NCBI GenBank assembly: GCA_947630715.1
Contig: CANRIP010000025.1
Location: 1 to 43,814 of the forward strand
DNA from: an uncultured Acetatifactor sp.
GTDB lineage: Bacteria > Bacillota > Clostridia > Lachnospirales > Lachnospiraceae
Reading direction: 5' to 3'
Length of the DNA: 43,814 nucleotides
Position 1 is the stretch's first letter. Each line of letters begins with the position of its first letter. The notes beneath the pieces were generated by a model. The model saw nothing but the letters and a program-made list of their open reading frames with translations. It did not search any database and was not told where the DNA came from. The position numbers and the translations under genes were made by a program. This document shows, piece by piece, positions 7,463 through 15,666 of the stretch.

Positions 7463-8689
7463 ATGAACAAAAGTAAGAAAAATGAGTTATTACTTTATTT
7501 CGGAACATGGACGTCAAAAATGGGGGATATTGTTTTCGATTATGTTAACAGTGTACTGCTGGTTCAAGTTTATCAAAGTTCATCTTGGGTACTTGCTATT
7601 TATCAAAGCTCTCAGACCATTGTGAATGTTTTATTTAACCTGATTGGTGGCGCTTTTGCTGACGCCGGAAAGAGAAAAAGAATTCTGATTATAACAGACT
7701 TGCTAAGTGCTTTGGTTTGTTTGATCACCAGTTTTTTTACAGAATCAAGATTTGTTGCGGCTGCATTAATTTCCGCCAACGGGATACTGGCTTTCATTTT
7801 TTCCTTCAGTTCTCCAACTTTTCGATCCATTATTAAGCAGATGGTTGAGAAGGAGCGTATTTCGCATTACAATTCGGTTGTTACAACGGGAAATGAATTG
7901 ATTGGAATGTTGGCGCCTGTTTTGGGCTTAGTTATGCTGAATTTTTTTAATGCACGGGTAGCTCTCCTTTTCAATGCGGTTACCTTTCTGGTTTCTGCAC
8001 TTTCGGAATGTTTCATGGTAGAACTGGAAAAGGATCATAAAACCGTGGGAGATGTATTCAAGCGAAATGCTTTCACAGATATCAAAGAAGGAATTGGTTA
8101 CCTGTGGCATGAGAAAAAAATATTTTTTCTGCTTTTAGTTTCAGCACTTGTCAATTTTTTCCTGGCAGGATACAATTTGCTGCTGCCATATACGGATTGT
8201 TTATATGCTGACGTTTTTTCTGATTTTTATGGGAAGGTATTAGTGGCGGAGTCCATAGGCGGGGTAATAGGTTCCTTTGTGAATTCTAAATTGCCTAATC
8301 AAATAACAGATAAAATATCTGTGCTGCTTTTCTTTTTAGGCTTAACAGGCGGTTCCCTTGTTCTGCCTCCGATTGTGAGTCAGACCAGACAGATATGGAT
8401 CTGTCTTGCGCCTTTTTCTTTGTTTGGCGCTATGTTGACGATGTTTAATATCAATTTTATGTCTTATGTTCAAATTCACGTTGATGAAAACTATCTGGGA
8501 CGTGTGTTTAGTGTGATTTTTACAATTGCAGTTTTGTTTATGCCTGTTGGCTCCTTTGTTTTTTCGTTTCTGAATATTACAATCAGTATTTATGGTTTTT
8601 GGATCGTTGGAGGTGGCATTGTAGTTCTCTCAATTATTTGTCATTTCTTTCTCCCAAAGACAGAACCGGAAGTAAAAGGAAATAAGTAA
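7463..8689 (+). CDS. MFS efflux transporter
   Basis: A 408-residue protein with about 12 hydrophobic segments and a loop motif GGAFADAGKRKRIL between helices 2 and 3, typical of the MFS_3 group that includes macrolide (Mef) and siderophore (EntS) exporters. It sits in the membrane and should export a small molecule by proton antiport. GAGAGG lies before ATG 7463. It is 108 bp upstream of the NRPS gene on the same strand, so export of the NRPS product is the natural guess. Its last codons and stop fall inside a 14-bp tandem repeat. Base composition is AT-rich like its neighbours. Confidence 0.85.
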   Translation: MNKSKKNELLLYFGTWTSKMGDIVFDYVNSVLLVQVYQSSSWVLAIYQSSQTIVNVLFNLIGGAFADAGKRKRILIITDLLSALVCLITSFFTESRFVAAALISANGILAFIFSFSSPTFRSIIKQMVEKERISHYNSVVTTGNELIGMLAPVLGLVMLNFFNARVALLFNAVTFLVSALSECFMVELEKDHKTVGDVFKRNAFTDIKEGIGYLWHEKKIFFLLLVSALVNFFLAGYNLLLPYTDCLYADVFSDFYGKVLVAESIGGVIGSFVNSKLPNQITDKISVLLFFLGLTGGSLVLPPIVSQTRQIWICLAPFSLFGAMLTMFNINFMSYVQIHVDENYLGRVFSVIFTIAVLFMPVGSFVFSFLNITISIYGFWIVGGGIVVLSIICHFFLPKTEPEVKGNK

Positions 8690-8753
8690 AAGGAAATAAG
8701 TAAAAGGAAATAAGTAAAAGGAAATAAGTAAAAGGAAATAAGTAAAAGGAAAT
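8670..8753 (+). repeat. Six tandem 14-bp repeats between MFS and NRPS genes
   Basis: The unit AAGTAAAAGGAAAT is repeated six times without a mismatch. The first copy codes for the end of the MFS protein and the second contains its stop. Each unit carries an AAAAGGAAA stretch that resembles a ribosome site. Perfect copies suggest recent slippage. Change in copy number would not alter the MFS protein but would change the distance to the NRPS gene. Confidence 0.95.
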
Positions 8754-8797
8754 ACAATAAAGCACGTAGATTCATTACAAAACGGAAGGATTGTAGA

Positions 8798-11773
8798 ATG
8801 AAACAATATGGTGAGGAAAAAATGGATATCTTTCAGTTTTTTGAGGATAAAGTGATCCATACCCCAGATGAAATCATGATGATTGACGGTATAAGAGAAA
8901 TTTCTTATGGGGAAGCATCGCGTATGGTGGATTACTATGCTTGGAAAATCATGGAAAAAACAGAAGGCGAAAAAAAGAGAATTCTCTTGAAATTGAATCA
9001 TAGTTACAGAATTATTATCTGTATTTTGGCCGTGTTAAAAACCGGAAACAGTTATGTGCCGATCCATAAAGATAATAGAGTTGACAGGGTTAAAAAAATG
9101 GAAGAATACTGTTCTAGTGATATCATTATCACGGATTCACAACAATTTAGAGATATGAAGGAGATTGTTTTTGAAGAAGAAAAGGTGGAACAGGTAAATT
9201 CTTTTGAGCATGTTACATATGATTATGCGGATGAAGTGTATGTGCTGTTCACTTCGGGCAGCACAGGAGAACCCAAAGGATGCTCTATTCTCTATCATAA
9301 TTTGTGCTATATTATGCAGAATATGATTCAAATTGGGGATTGGAATCGTAATTCCAGAGTGTGTTTTTCCACTCCTTATACTTTTGACGTTTCAACGACC
9401 GAAATCTATGGATTCGTTTATGGCGCAAGTATATATGTGTGTGAAACGGCCAGAACGGATTTATTCAAGAATTTTCCATATATTATCCATGAAAATGCCA
9501 TAACCCATTTAGCGTTATCGCCATCAGGGCTAAAAAATATGTACCATGCCTATACAGATGAGCAGTTGGATTTGATGGGCTCTGCCTTGAAATGCGTTAT
9601 GGTGGCTGGCGAAGCCTTTCATAAGGAAATATTTACCAGGTGGAATGGTTCAAATTGGAATTACCGCTTGTTAAACCTTTACGGTCCCACCGAGGCAACT
9701 GTGTATGCGACAGGCTATGAATTACATAAAGGTGACGTATATGAGAAAAGTATTCCAATCGGGAGATGCCTGAAAGGATGCGTTTGTTATATTGACCATC
9801 CAGATGAGAATGGGGTCGGTGAGCTGGTTCTTGGCGGCGATGGGATTGCCAACGGATATATCAATCATCCAGGGGAGCAAAATAAAAGATTTTTTATGAA
9901 AAATAATGTTCCCTATTATCGTACCGGTGACCTGGTGTCACTGGAAAAAGATCTATTGATGTATCATGGAAGAAATGACGATCAGGTACAAATAAACGGT
10001 ATTCGTGTTGAACTTGGGGAAATAGAAACACATATCAATGAACTGGATGAAGTAAAAGAAAATGTTGTGATTTCTTATAGTGGTATGCTGATTGCCACAA
10101 TTGTTATGAAGGATGGCAGGGAGTTTTCCCCTGAAGAAATCAGAAATAAGCTGGCTGAAAAAATCCCTCGCTATATGATCCCTAATAGCTTTCGTCAGGT
10201 TGATTCTTTACCATTGAATGCAAATAACAAGATAGACAGGAAGAAAGTGCTCGAAAATTATTTACTGGAAAGAAATAAGAAAAAGGCAAACGAAACATCA
10301 GACTCCAGTGACAGAGTGCTAAAATTGATGAGAGAGTGTTTAGAGGAAAATGGCCGTTCGCTTTCCATGGAGGATGATTTCTTTGAAAACGGTGGTGATT
10401 CTTTAAGCGCTTTATTGCTGATCACTAAGTTAGAGCAATTATTTCAGGTTTCTTTGGACGCGGATGTGATTTACACATATCGATCCTGCCGAAGAATCGT
10501 TCGCTATATACAGGAATTGCAAAATAAAGATACATCAAATGCTGTGATAGATGATGGCATTCTCTATGATAAGATTATTGATTTGACAAAACAGATTCAA
10601 TCATATTTATATGATGATTCTTCTGAATGTAAATATTCTTATAAAGGGATGTACCTTCAAAAGTACTATTATGACAGAAGATTTCAAAGTCCTATTTCGT
10701 TCCAATATGATCTGGGCGATATTTATACAGTGGATGAAGTTCAGGCTGCGGTCAAAACCTTATTATCAGAAAATAGTATTTTAACCTCCAAAATTCGCTC
10801 CGAGAAGGATTGGGTTTATTTTGAGGAATATGAATCAAAAGAAAAAGCGATTCCTGTTGTGGAATTGCCTTATGAAAATAATGCCTTTATCCGTTTTGTG
10901 ATTCAAAACTATTCTGAGGAATTATATACTGCTCGATATCACGGTGGATTTTTATCTCTCTTTCTCATCGTGAAAAGCGGTAGAAACGTTTCCGTGATCG
11001 GAATACTGGACCATTCTATTGCAGACGGAGCCAGTGTTTCCGTTATGAAATTGAAAATGAGCAGTATTCTGAATCATACAGAACGCAATGAAACAATTTC
11101 ATATAGAGAATATTGCGCTTATATGAGAAAAGGGCAATGTAACATAGAAACGGTTTTGGATCACTGGTATATGAAACTGCTTCGGGATGGGGCAGTAAAA
11201 AATAGAAAACAGCTTCTGGAAAGCAGGGAAACGAAGTCTTGTCATTATGTCATTGAAAATGTTATGGATGATTCCAATACCGCAATGATTAAAAACGTGG
11301 GATACTGGCTTGGAGATAAATTGAGTGATTGGATAGGAAATGAATGCGTAGCCCTGCGATTCATTGTTAATTTGCGTGATTATTGCCGGGTTTCACTGAA
11401 ATCTACTCTCGGTGATTTACATGCCGGTTTGTCCTTTTTCTATTGTAAAGGGGATACCTATCACTCATTTGCTGATCGAGTTGATCAGGTGCTTGAGCTG
11501 CTGGGTGATTTCTGTTCTCATCATTCATTGTATGTGGAGGATAACCAATATTCAGATGAATCCAGAGTGGGTGAATTGACGGAGCTGATCGATAATGCGG
11601 AGTTTATCAGTGTTAGTTATCAAGGGGCAGTGACGGATGAACAGTTAGCGCAATATGAAAAAGAAATCAGTGGGGCGCACAAGCGATTGACAGCATCCAA
11701 CGCTCGATTATTTGTGACGGTATTTTACAATAGAGGAAATATACATTTGTTTTTGAATAAACATATTTTTTAA
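8798..11773 (+). CDS. Single-module NRPS, adenylation-PCP-condensation
   Basis: A 991-residue nonribosomal peptide synthetase. The adenylation domain (about 10-490) shows A3 FTSGSTGEPKG, A5 LYGPTEAT, A7 YRTGD, A8 QINGIRVELGEIE and A10 lysine in NANNKIDR. Asp in FDVSTTE (A4 region) suggests an alpha-amino acid substrate; the pocket residues I read by alignment to GrsA (D-V-T-A-M-A-L-V-Y-K) match no code I remember. A carrier domain follows with GGDSL (Ser535 for phosphopantetheine). The last 390 residues look like a condensation domain with DHSIADG (738-744) in place of HHxxxDG, so the second histidine and aspartate are kept. No thioesterase or reductase is present. ATG 8798 has GGAAGGA upstream; ATG 8822 is an alternative. 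It needs a phosphopantetheinyl transferase encoded elsewhere. Confidence 0.88.
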   Translation: MKQYGEEKMDIFQFFEDKVIHTPDEIMMIDGIREISYGEASRMVDYYAWKIMEKTEGEKKRILLKLNHSYRIIICILAVLKTGNSYVPIHKDNRVDRVKKMEEYCSSDIIITDSQQFRDMKEIVFEEEKVEQVNSFEHVTYDYADEVYVLFTSGSTGEPKGCSILYHNLCYIMQNMIQIGDWNRNSRVCFSTPYTFDVSTTEIYGFVYGASIYVCETARTDLFKNFPYIIHENAITHLALSPSGLKNMYHAYTDEQLDLMGSALKCVMVAGEAFHKEIFTRWNGSNWNYRLLNLYGPTEATVYATGYELHKGDVYEKSIPIGRCLKGCVCYIDHPDENGVGELVLGGDGIANGYINHPGEQNKRFFMKNNVPYYRTGDLVSLEKDLLMYHGRNDDQVQINGIRVELGEIETHINELDEVKENVVISYSGMLIATIVMKDGREFSPEEIRNKLAEKIPRYMIPNSFRQVDSLPLNANNKIDRKKVLENYLLERNKKKANETSDSSDRVLKLMRECLEENGRSLSMEDDFFENGGDSLSALLLITKLEQLFQVSLDADVIYTYRSCRRIVRYIQELQNKDTSNAVIDDGILYDKIIDLTKQIQSYLYDDSSECKYSYKGMYLQKYYYDRRFQSPISFQYDLGDIYTVDEVQAAVKTLLSENSILTSKIRSEKDWVYFEEYESKEKAIPVVELPYENNAFIRFVIQNYSEELYTARYHGGFLSLFLIVKSGRNVSVIGILDHSIADGASVSVMKLKMSSILNHTERNETISYREYCAYMRKGQCNIETVLDHWYMKLLRDGAVKNRKQLLESRETKSCHYVIENVMDDSNTAMIKNVGYWLGDKLSDWIGNECVALRFIVNLRDYCRVSLKSTLGDLHAGLSFFYCKGDTYHSFADRVDQVLELLGDFCSHHSLYVEDNQYSDESRVGELTELIDNAEFISVSYQGAVTDEQLAQYEKEISGAHKRLTASNARLFVTVFYNRGNIHLFLNKHIF

Positions 11774-11805
11774 CGGATATCTGAATGTGCAACCGGCAAA
11801 TTGCT

Positions 11806-12171
11806 CTAAGAATGGATTGTTGAGTAGGCTATGGCATCTACTTGGAACAGCAAATGATCCGGATCCGCAAAAACCGTCTGAATTGACTTGCGTACAGGAT
11901 ATTTGCCATTAAATCTTTTCTTAATTACCTTTTCCATCACTGGAATATCCCAGATATTTTGAAACAGGCAGTTCATTTGTACGACATTTTCAAGCGTCAA
12001 TCCTACTAAAGCCAGTCGTTCTTCCATTTCATCAAAGGCACCGTCAATTTGTTCTTCAATCGTACCGCCTATATTACGGACGCAGTAATTGATAAAGCAA
12101 TAGTCGCCTGCTTGGATGATTCCCGAATGCGCCCAATTTTCATTTATGTCATATCGTCTGATTTCTTGCAT
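11806..12171 (-). CDS. RidA/YjgF-family protein
   Basis: A 121-residue protein of RidA size. It shows the family pattern: QAGDYCFINY near the N-terminus, LENVVQMNCLFQNI in the middle, FNGKYPVRKSIQTVF with the conserved arginine, and the C-terminal VDAIAY. RidA proteins deaminate reactive enamine/imine intermediates or bind small ligands. It is the last gene of the minus-strand unit WYL, glycosylase, RidA; its start is 4 bp from the glycosylase stop. It converges with the NRPS gene, 32 bp from its stop. No strong terminator is seen between them. Confidence 0.82.
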   Translation of the reverse strand: MQEIRRYDINENWAHSGIIQAGDYCFINYCVRNIGGTIEEQIDGAFDEMEERLALVGLTLENVVQMNCLFQNIWDIPVMEKVIKKRFNGKYPVRKSIQTVFADPDHLLFQVDAIAYSTIHS

Positions 12172-12175
12172 TTTG

Positions 12176-13366
12176 CTATACTCCTAATTTTGTAATATTT
12201 TTTGGCGAATTATCCATCTGGAGAAATTCTGTAAAACGTGTTATTTCGTTTGCGACCATTTCTCTCATTTTGTCATTTGGTTCCACTTTCGGTTCCCACC
12301 ACCAGTTTTTGATCATAAACTCTCCAGCTTTATGAATCGGTTCTGCCTCAAATCTGGCAATAAATTGACCATTATACAGAACAGGCAATACATAATATCC
12401 ATACTTTCTTTTTTCAACAGGGGTATACACTTCCCAGCGGTATGTAAAACCAAACAGTATTTCCAGCATCTGCCTGTCCCACATTATGTTATCCAGCGGG
12501 GCAATGAATCTGACATAGCTGCGGGCTGCCGGATTTTCCATATACTTCTTAAATTGTTTGGAAATATAAAAGGGTTCTTTGATGCCCTCTATCCGTATTT
12601 CTTCAATCTTGTTTTTTTCTATCAGTGTCTGAAGTGTAGAACTGCGGAGTTCATTTTCACTTAAAAAGCGTCCCTGCCATGCTCCGCCTGATTTGTTCCA
12701 CAGAAAGCCGACACTTTGTATTCGCCTCTCCACATACCACTCCAGAAATTCTTCTACGGTCATATGCAGATCGCAGAAAGGGTTTTCACTGGCAATCACA
12801 CGTTCTGTCAGATCAAAATACTTCTGGGTTCCCCGTTTGTCGGTTACCGTAAGAATGCCCGTGTTAAACAGATAATCTAAAGCTGCGCTTGATAATTTTT
12901 TATGTCCCCATCGGCTTTCCCTCACTTCTCCGATGGAAATGTCTTTTGTTCCTGTCCTGCCATGTTTTTCCACAAAATCTCTGACATCGTCCAGTATGTT
13001 CAGTACGTTTGCCTGGTTACGGTATTTCAAGGTAGGCAGCGCTTGTTTTTCATATTCATTTCGCACAAACTGAAAGCGGGCAAAATCTTTAGTCTCATAA
13101 ATACACATTTCTTTATCAAATCCGTCAATTAATTTATGTTCCTTGTATAGTAAATCGTAAAGAATGGATTCCCTGTAATGGTTCACTCTGGCCTGTAATA
13201 CCAAATCGGCATTCCTTGCTATGACATTCAGAGGATCATACTGGATACTGTGTATCCGCTGCATAATCTTTTCGACCCCTTCTTTTCCGCATAATGCTTC
13301 CGCACCGTCCAAATTGTGATATCGGCACAACATACGTCTTGCCTCATCTTTTGAATATAATCTCAT
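12176..13366 (-). CDS. HTH_42 (AlkX/YcaQ-like) DNA glycosylase
   Basis: A 396-residue protein of the winged-helix HTH_42 family, which includes the DNA glycosylases AlkX/YcaQ and AlkZ. The N-terminus has the pattern RIHSIQYDPLNVIARNADL; the QYD (residues 42-44) fits the catalytic Q-aromatic-D motif reported for AlkX. The middle has WGHKKLSSAALDYLF, a winged-helix segment, and the C-terminal part is rich in aromatic residues with WDRQML. Family enzymes remove bulky alkylated bases or unhook interstrand crosslinks, and relatives serve as self-resistance in producers of DNA-alkylating antibiotics. The gene starts 2 bp after the WYL regulator stop, so the two are co-translated. Family assignment is firm; substrate is inferred. 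Confidence 0.82.
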   Translation of the reverse strand: MRLYSKDEARRMLCRYHNLDGAEALCGKEGVEKIMQRIHSIQYDPLNVIARNADLVLQARVNHYRESILYDLLYKEHKLIDGFDKEMCIYETKDFARFQFVRNEYEKQALPTLKYRNQANVLNILDDVRDFVEKHGRTGTKDISIGEVRESRWGHKKLSSAALDYLFNTGILTVTDKRGTQKYFDLTERVIASENPFCDLHMTVEEFLEWYVERRIQSVGFLWNKSGGAWQGRFLSENELRSSTLQTLIEKNKIEEIRIEGIKEPFYISKQFKKYMENPAARSYVRFIAPLDNIMWDRQMLEILFGFTYRWEVYTPVEKRKYGYYVLPVLYNGQFIARFEAEPIHKAGEFMIKNWWWEPKVEPNDKMREMVANEITRFTEFLQMDNSPKNITKLGV

Positions 13367-13368
13367 CT

Positions 13369-14274
13369 CTATGCCTCATATTCCCTTTGTATTTCTTGGC
13401 AGGTTTTTATAATGCGTTCTTTTATTTCCTGTGGTTCGATTATCTTAGCTTTATTTCCAAAGGAAAGAATCACTCCATACCAAAATGTCTCATGCTCCGG
13501 TACAGAAAAAGCAAACTCAAAATCGCCATTTTCAAATTCCTGGGTAAACCGTCCATTGAGATATTCCCTGCATTTTGCTTTTATGGCTGCCTTTCCGTAT
13601 AATTTGACATGTACAATGTGCTGATTGCCATCTGGCATTTTGATCTCTGAAACATGATGGGATTTTGTGAATTTGATCTGTGTAGCTTGCAAATGATCCA
13701 TACGGATTAATTTAAACATACAATAATCCTGATATTTTTCATAATATCCAATCAGATACCAGTTGTACCACTTGTATTGCAGATAAACGGGTTCTACCTG
13801 AATATCTTTTACTTCATCATGACTATTGGTATAAGAAAATTGCACAACGCGTTTTTGCTCGATTGCATCTTCTAACAGCTTTAATTGTTCATTGATTTTG
13901 TCATCCTCACTGGCGGCGCTCAAGTCTACGGAGACAGCAGTGTCTTTTATACGGCTTACACTCTGCACTTTTTCCAGCGCCTGTTTTAGATTTTTGCTTG
14001 CATACGCGCTTTCCATTCCTTTCAGGGCAGTAACAATCCAATCATATTCGTGGTTTGTTGCAACCTGTTTTTCTAAAACAAAACTGTCCATAATCTGATA
14101 GCCGCCCTTTAAGCCATAAAAGGATTGAATCGGGATCCCTGCCTGATCCAGTGATTCCAAATCCCGTATAATCGTTCGGGAAGAAACTTCAAATTCTTCT
14201 GCTAGTTTCTGCGCCGATGTCCGACCATGATTTAATAAATAAACAACAATGCTGATAAGCCGGTCAATCTTCAT
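13369..14274 (-). CDS. WYL-domain transcriptional regulator
   Basis: A 301-residue regulator: N-terminal winged helix (about 1-60, TSAQKLAEEFEVSSRTI) and C-terminal WYL domain with YNWYLIGYYEKY near residue 180. WYL regulators sense small ligands or nucleic acids and several control DNA-damage responses. ATG 14274 with GGGGG upstream gives the usual protein start. The frame stays open further upstream: a TTG-initiated extension would add a peptide beginning LKVNFQI, which is also found before the ABC operon, so an extended form is possible. It leads the operon with the DNA glycosylase and RidA, and a 28-bp palindrome lies in its promoter. Confidence 0.85.
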   Translation of the reverse strand: MKIDRLISIVVYLLNHGRTSAQKLAEEFEVSSRTIIRDLESLDQAGIPIQSFYGLKGGYQIMDSFVLEKQVATNHEYDWIVTALKGMESAYASKNLKQALEKVQSVSRIKDTAVSVDLSAASEDDKINEQLKLLEDAIEQKRVVQFSYTNSHDEVKDIQVEPVYLQYKWYNWYLIGYYEKYQDYCMFKLIRMDHLQATQIKFTKSHHVSEIKMPDGNQHIVHVKLYGKAAIKAKCREYLNGRFTQEFENGDFEFAFSVPEHETFWYGVILSFGNKAKIIEPQEIKERIIKTCQEIQREYEA

Positions 14275-14364
14275 TTTATACCCCCAGCGTGTTTCAGTAC
14301 GCATCCCCAAAGGGTGTGTCAACACCCTTCTTTTTCCTATTTGAAAGTTTACTTTCAAATTTTC
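14275..14364 (-). promoter_or_regulatory. WYL-operon leader module, related to the ABC-operon leader
   Basis: On the minus strand: AAGGAGA, the 20-bp palindrome TTTGAAAGTAAACTTTCAAA (14340-14359), a hairpin GGGTGT-TGAC-ACACCC, a second hairpin GCGT-ACTGAAAC-ACGC, then GGGGGTATAAAATG where the ATG is the WYL start. Order and sequence match the leader at 4832-4900. The second hairpin keeps pairing at a position where T-A there is C-G here, a compensating change. Confidence 0.6.
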
Positions 14365-14377
14365 TCCTTTCTGTACC

Positions 14378-14417
14378 AGTATAACAAACAAACTATGACA
14401 CCATTATGTCATAGTTT
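14378..14417 (-). promoter_or_regulatory. Promoter and palindromic operator of the WYL operon
   Basis: An 11-bp perfect inverted repeat, AAACTATGACA (14390-14400) and TGTCATAGTTT (14407-14417), is separated by 6 bp. On the minus strand a -10 TATACT lies at 14378-14383, and the position 17 bases upstream falls in the palindrome spacer (TAATGG, a poor -35). A regulator bound here would sit on the -35 region, as activators or autorepressors do. Confidence 0.6.
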
Positions 14418-14572
14418 ATGGCAAGACACAATTCTTTTACATGTTTTTACCAAATTTCCAATCATCTGCACAGGTAGTTATGTCAATGGTGTTATAGAAG
14501 ATATTGTATATGGCGTATCTATCTTTCTTTTGTAGCTATTTTTTCATTGTTTTTTGAAAGTATTTCAATCAG

Positions 14573-14603
14573 TTCACAATTCCTGTATGTCTTGTGGTAT
14601 AAT
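14573..14603 (+). promoter_or_regulatory. Extended -10 promoter of the AlkD-like gene
   Basis: A perfect TATAAT (14598-14603) with an upstream TGG extended -10, and a TTCACA at 14573-14578 spaced 19 bases away. Transcription would begin about 14610, just before the folded leader. Confidence 0.55.
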
Positions 14604-14634
14604 GATTCTGCTGGCTCATATACCAGGCAAGCCA

Positions 14635-14722
14635 CCGCTTGAAAAGGAACGTTAAAACTTTTGACGGCACATCTGTGCCAAACGAATTCCATTCGTGAGA
14701 TAAAAGGATAGTTTTCAAGCGG
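14635..14722 (+). ncRNA. Candidate structured RNA leader of the AlkD-like gene
   Basis: CCGCTTGAAAA (14635-14645) pairs perfectly over 11 bp with TTTTCAAGCGG (14712-14722). The enclosed 66 bases can form three hairpins: CGTTAAA/TTTGACG around 14650-14666, GGCAC-ATCT-GTGCC (14666-14679) and ACGAAT-TCC-ATTCGT (14682-14696). The result is a four-way junction ending 9 bases before the GGAGG of the gene. It could be a regulatory leader or a small palindromic mobile element. It matches no riboswitch class that I recognise. Confidence 0.5.
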
Positions 14723-14744
14723 GATTGTACGGAGGAAAACGTAA

Positions 14745-15428
14745 ATGAATAGAGATGAGATAGCGGCGGAATTATTCCGCTTGCAGGATAAGAAATATGC
14801 GGCTTTTCAGGCTAAGTTAATCCCGACGGTAGGAGCGGAAAGGATTATCGGGGTCAGGACACCAGAACTTCGTTCCTTTGCCAAGAGGTTATGCAAAGAG
14901 GAGGACACAGTTTTGTTTTTGGAGTGTCTTCCGCACCAATACTTCGATGAAAATCAACTGCATGCATTTGTGATATCATTGGAGAAAGATTTTGATCAAT
15001 GCATTGCAGAAGTGGAAGCGTTTCTTCCGTTTATTGATAACTGGGCTACCTGTGATCAGCTTTCACCAAATGTTTTCAAAAAAGAGCCGGAGAAACTGCT
15101 TCCGTATATCTATACATGGATCAGATCGGATCAGGTTTATACCGTCCGATTTGCAATCGGTATGCTTATGCAGCATTTCCTGGGCGAGAGGTTTCATCCC
15201 GAATATGCGGACATGGTAGCGGCGGTCAGATCGGATGAATACTATATCAATATGATGGTCGCCTGGTATTTTGCAACGGCACTGGCAAAACAGTATCCTT
15301 CTATACTTCCGTATTTAGAAGGAAAGAAACTCGATGACTGGACACATAATAAAACGATTCAGAAAAGTGTGGAGAGCAATCGAATATCAACTGAGCAGAA
15401 AACTTATTTGAAAACACTAAAAATCTGA
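14745..15428 (+). CDS. AlkD-like DNA alkylation repair protein
   Basis: A 227-residue all-helical (HEAT-like) protein of the AlkD / DNA_alkylation family. Key residues line up with Bacillus cereus AlkD: Trp100 and Asp104 in NWATCD (W109 and D113 there) and Arg135 in VRFAIG (R148 there). These enzymes excise 3-methyl and 7-methyl purines and bulky cationic adducts without base flipping; the relative YtkR2 protects a yatakemycin producer. GGAGG lies before ATG 14745. The gene runs opposite to the WYL operon and has its own promoter and a folded leader. AT-rich like the surrounding block. Confidence 0.88.
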   Translation: MNRDEIAAELFRLQDKKYAAFQAKLIPTVGAERIIGVRTPELRSFAKRLCKEEDTVLFLECLPHQYFDENQLHAFVISLEKDFDQCIAEVEAFLPFIDNWATCDQLSPNVFKKEPEKLLPYIYTWIRSDQVYTVRFAIGMLMQHFLGERFHPEYADMVAAVRSDEYYINMMVAWYFATALAKQYPSILPYLEGKKLDDWTHNKTIQKSVESNRISTEQKTYLKTLKI

Positions 15429-15436
15429 CGATTTTT
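15419..15436 (+). terminator. Weak hairpin at the end of the AlkD-like gene
   Basis: AAAAATC, loop TGAC, GATTTTT: a 7-bp stem that overlaps the stop codon and ends in a T-run. The stem is AT-rich, so it is a weak terminator at best. Confidence 0.4.
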
Positions 15437-15666
15437 AAGTCATTCATTTCCCGTTTGTTGTTGCCAAACTGCGGGATGAATATTAAAACCAAATAATGTG
15501 TGAAGTTGTAAGGAAAAGTAATCAAACGGAAAACGGTATGATAGGAGTTGACTAAGCGGATCAAAGACAGTTGCAACCAATAGTTGCCATATAGTTGGTA
15601 GAATGCAATCGAAAGAACGGTTATATTAGCGCTATCAATTCTATCAATTTTATGGAGGATCATGTT

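Noticed and set aside
11774..11805. Terminator between the NRPS and RidA genes
   Set aside because: I looked for a stem with a T-run in this short convergent gap and found none that is convincing.
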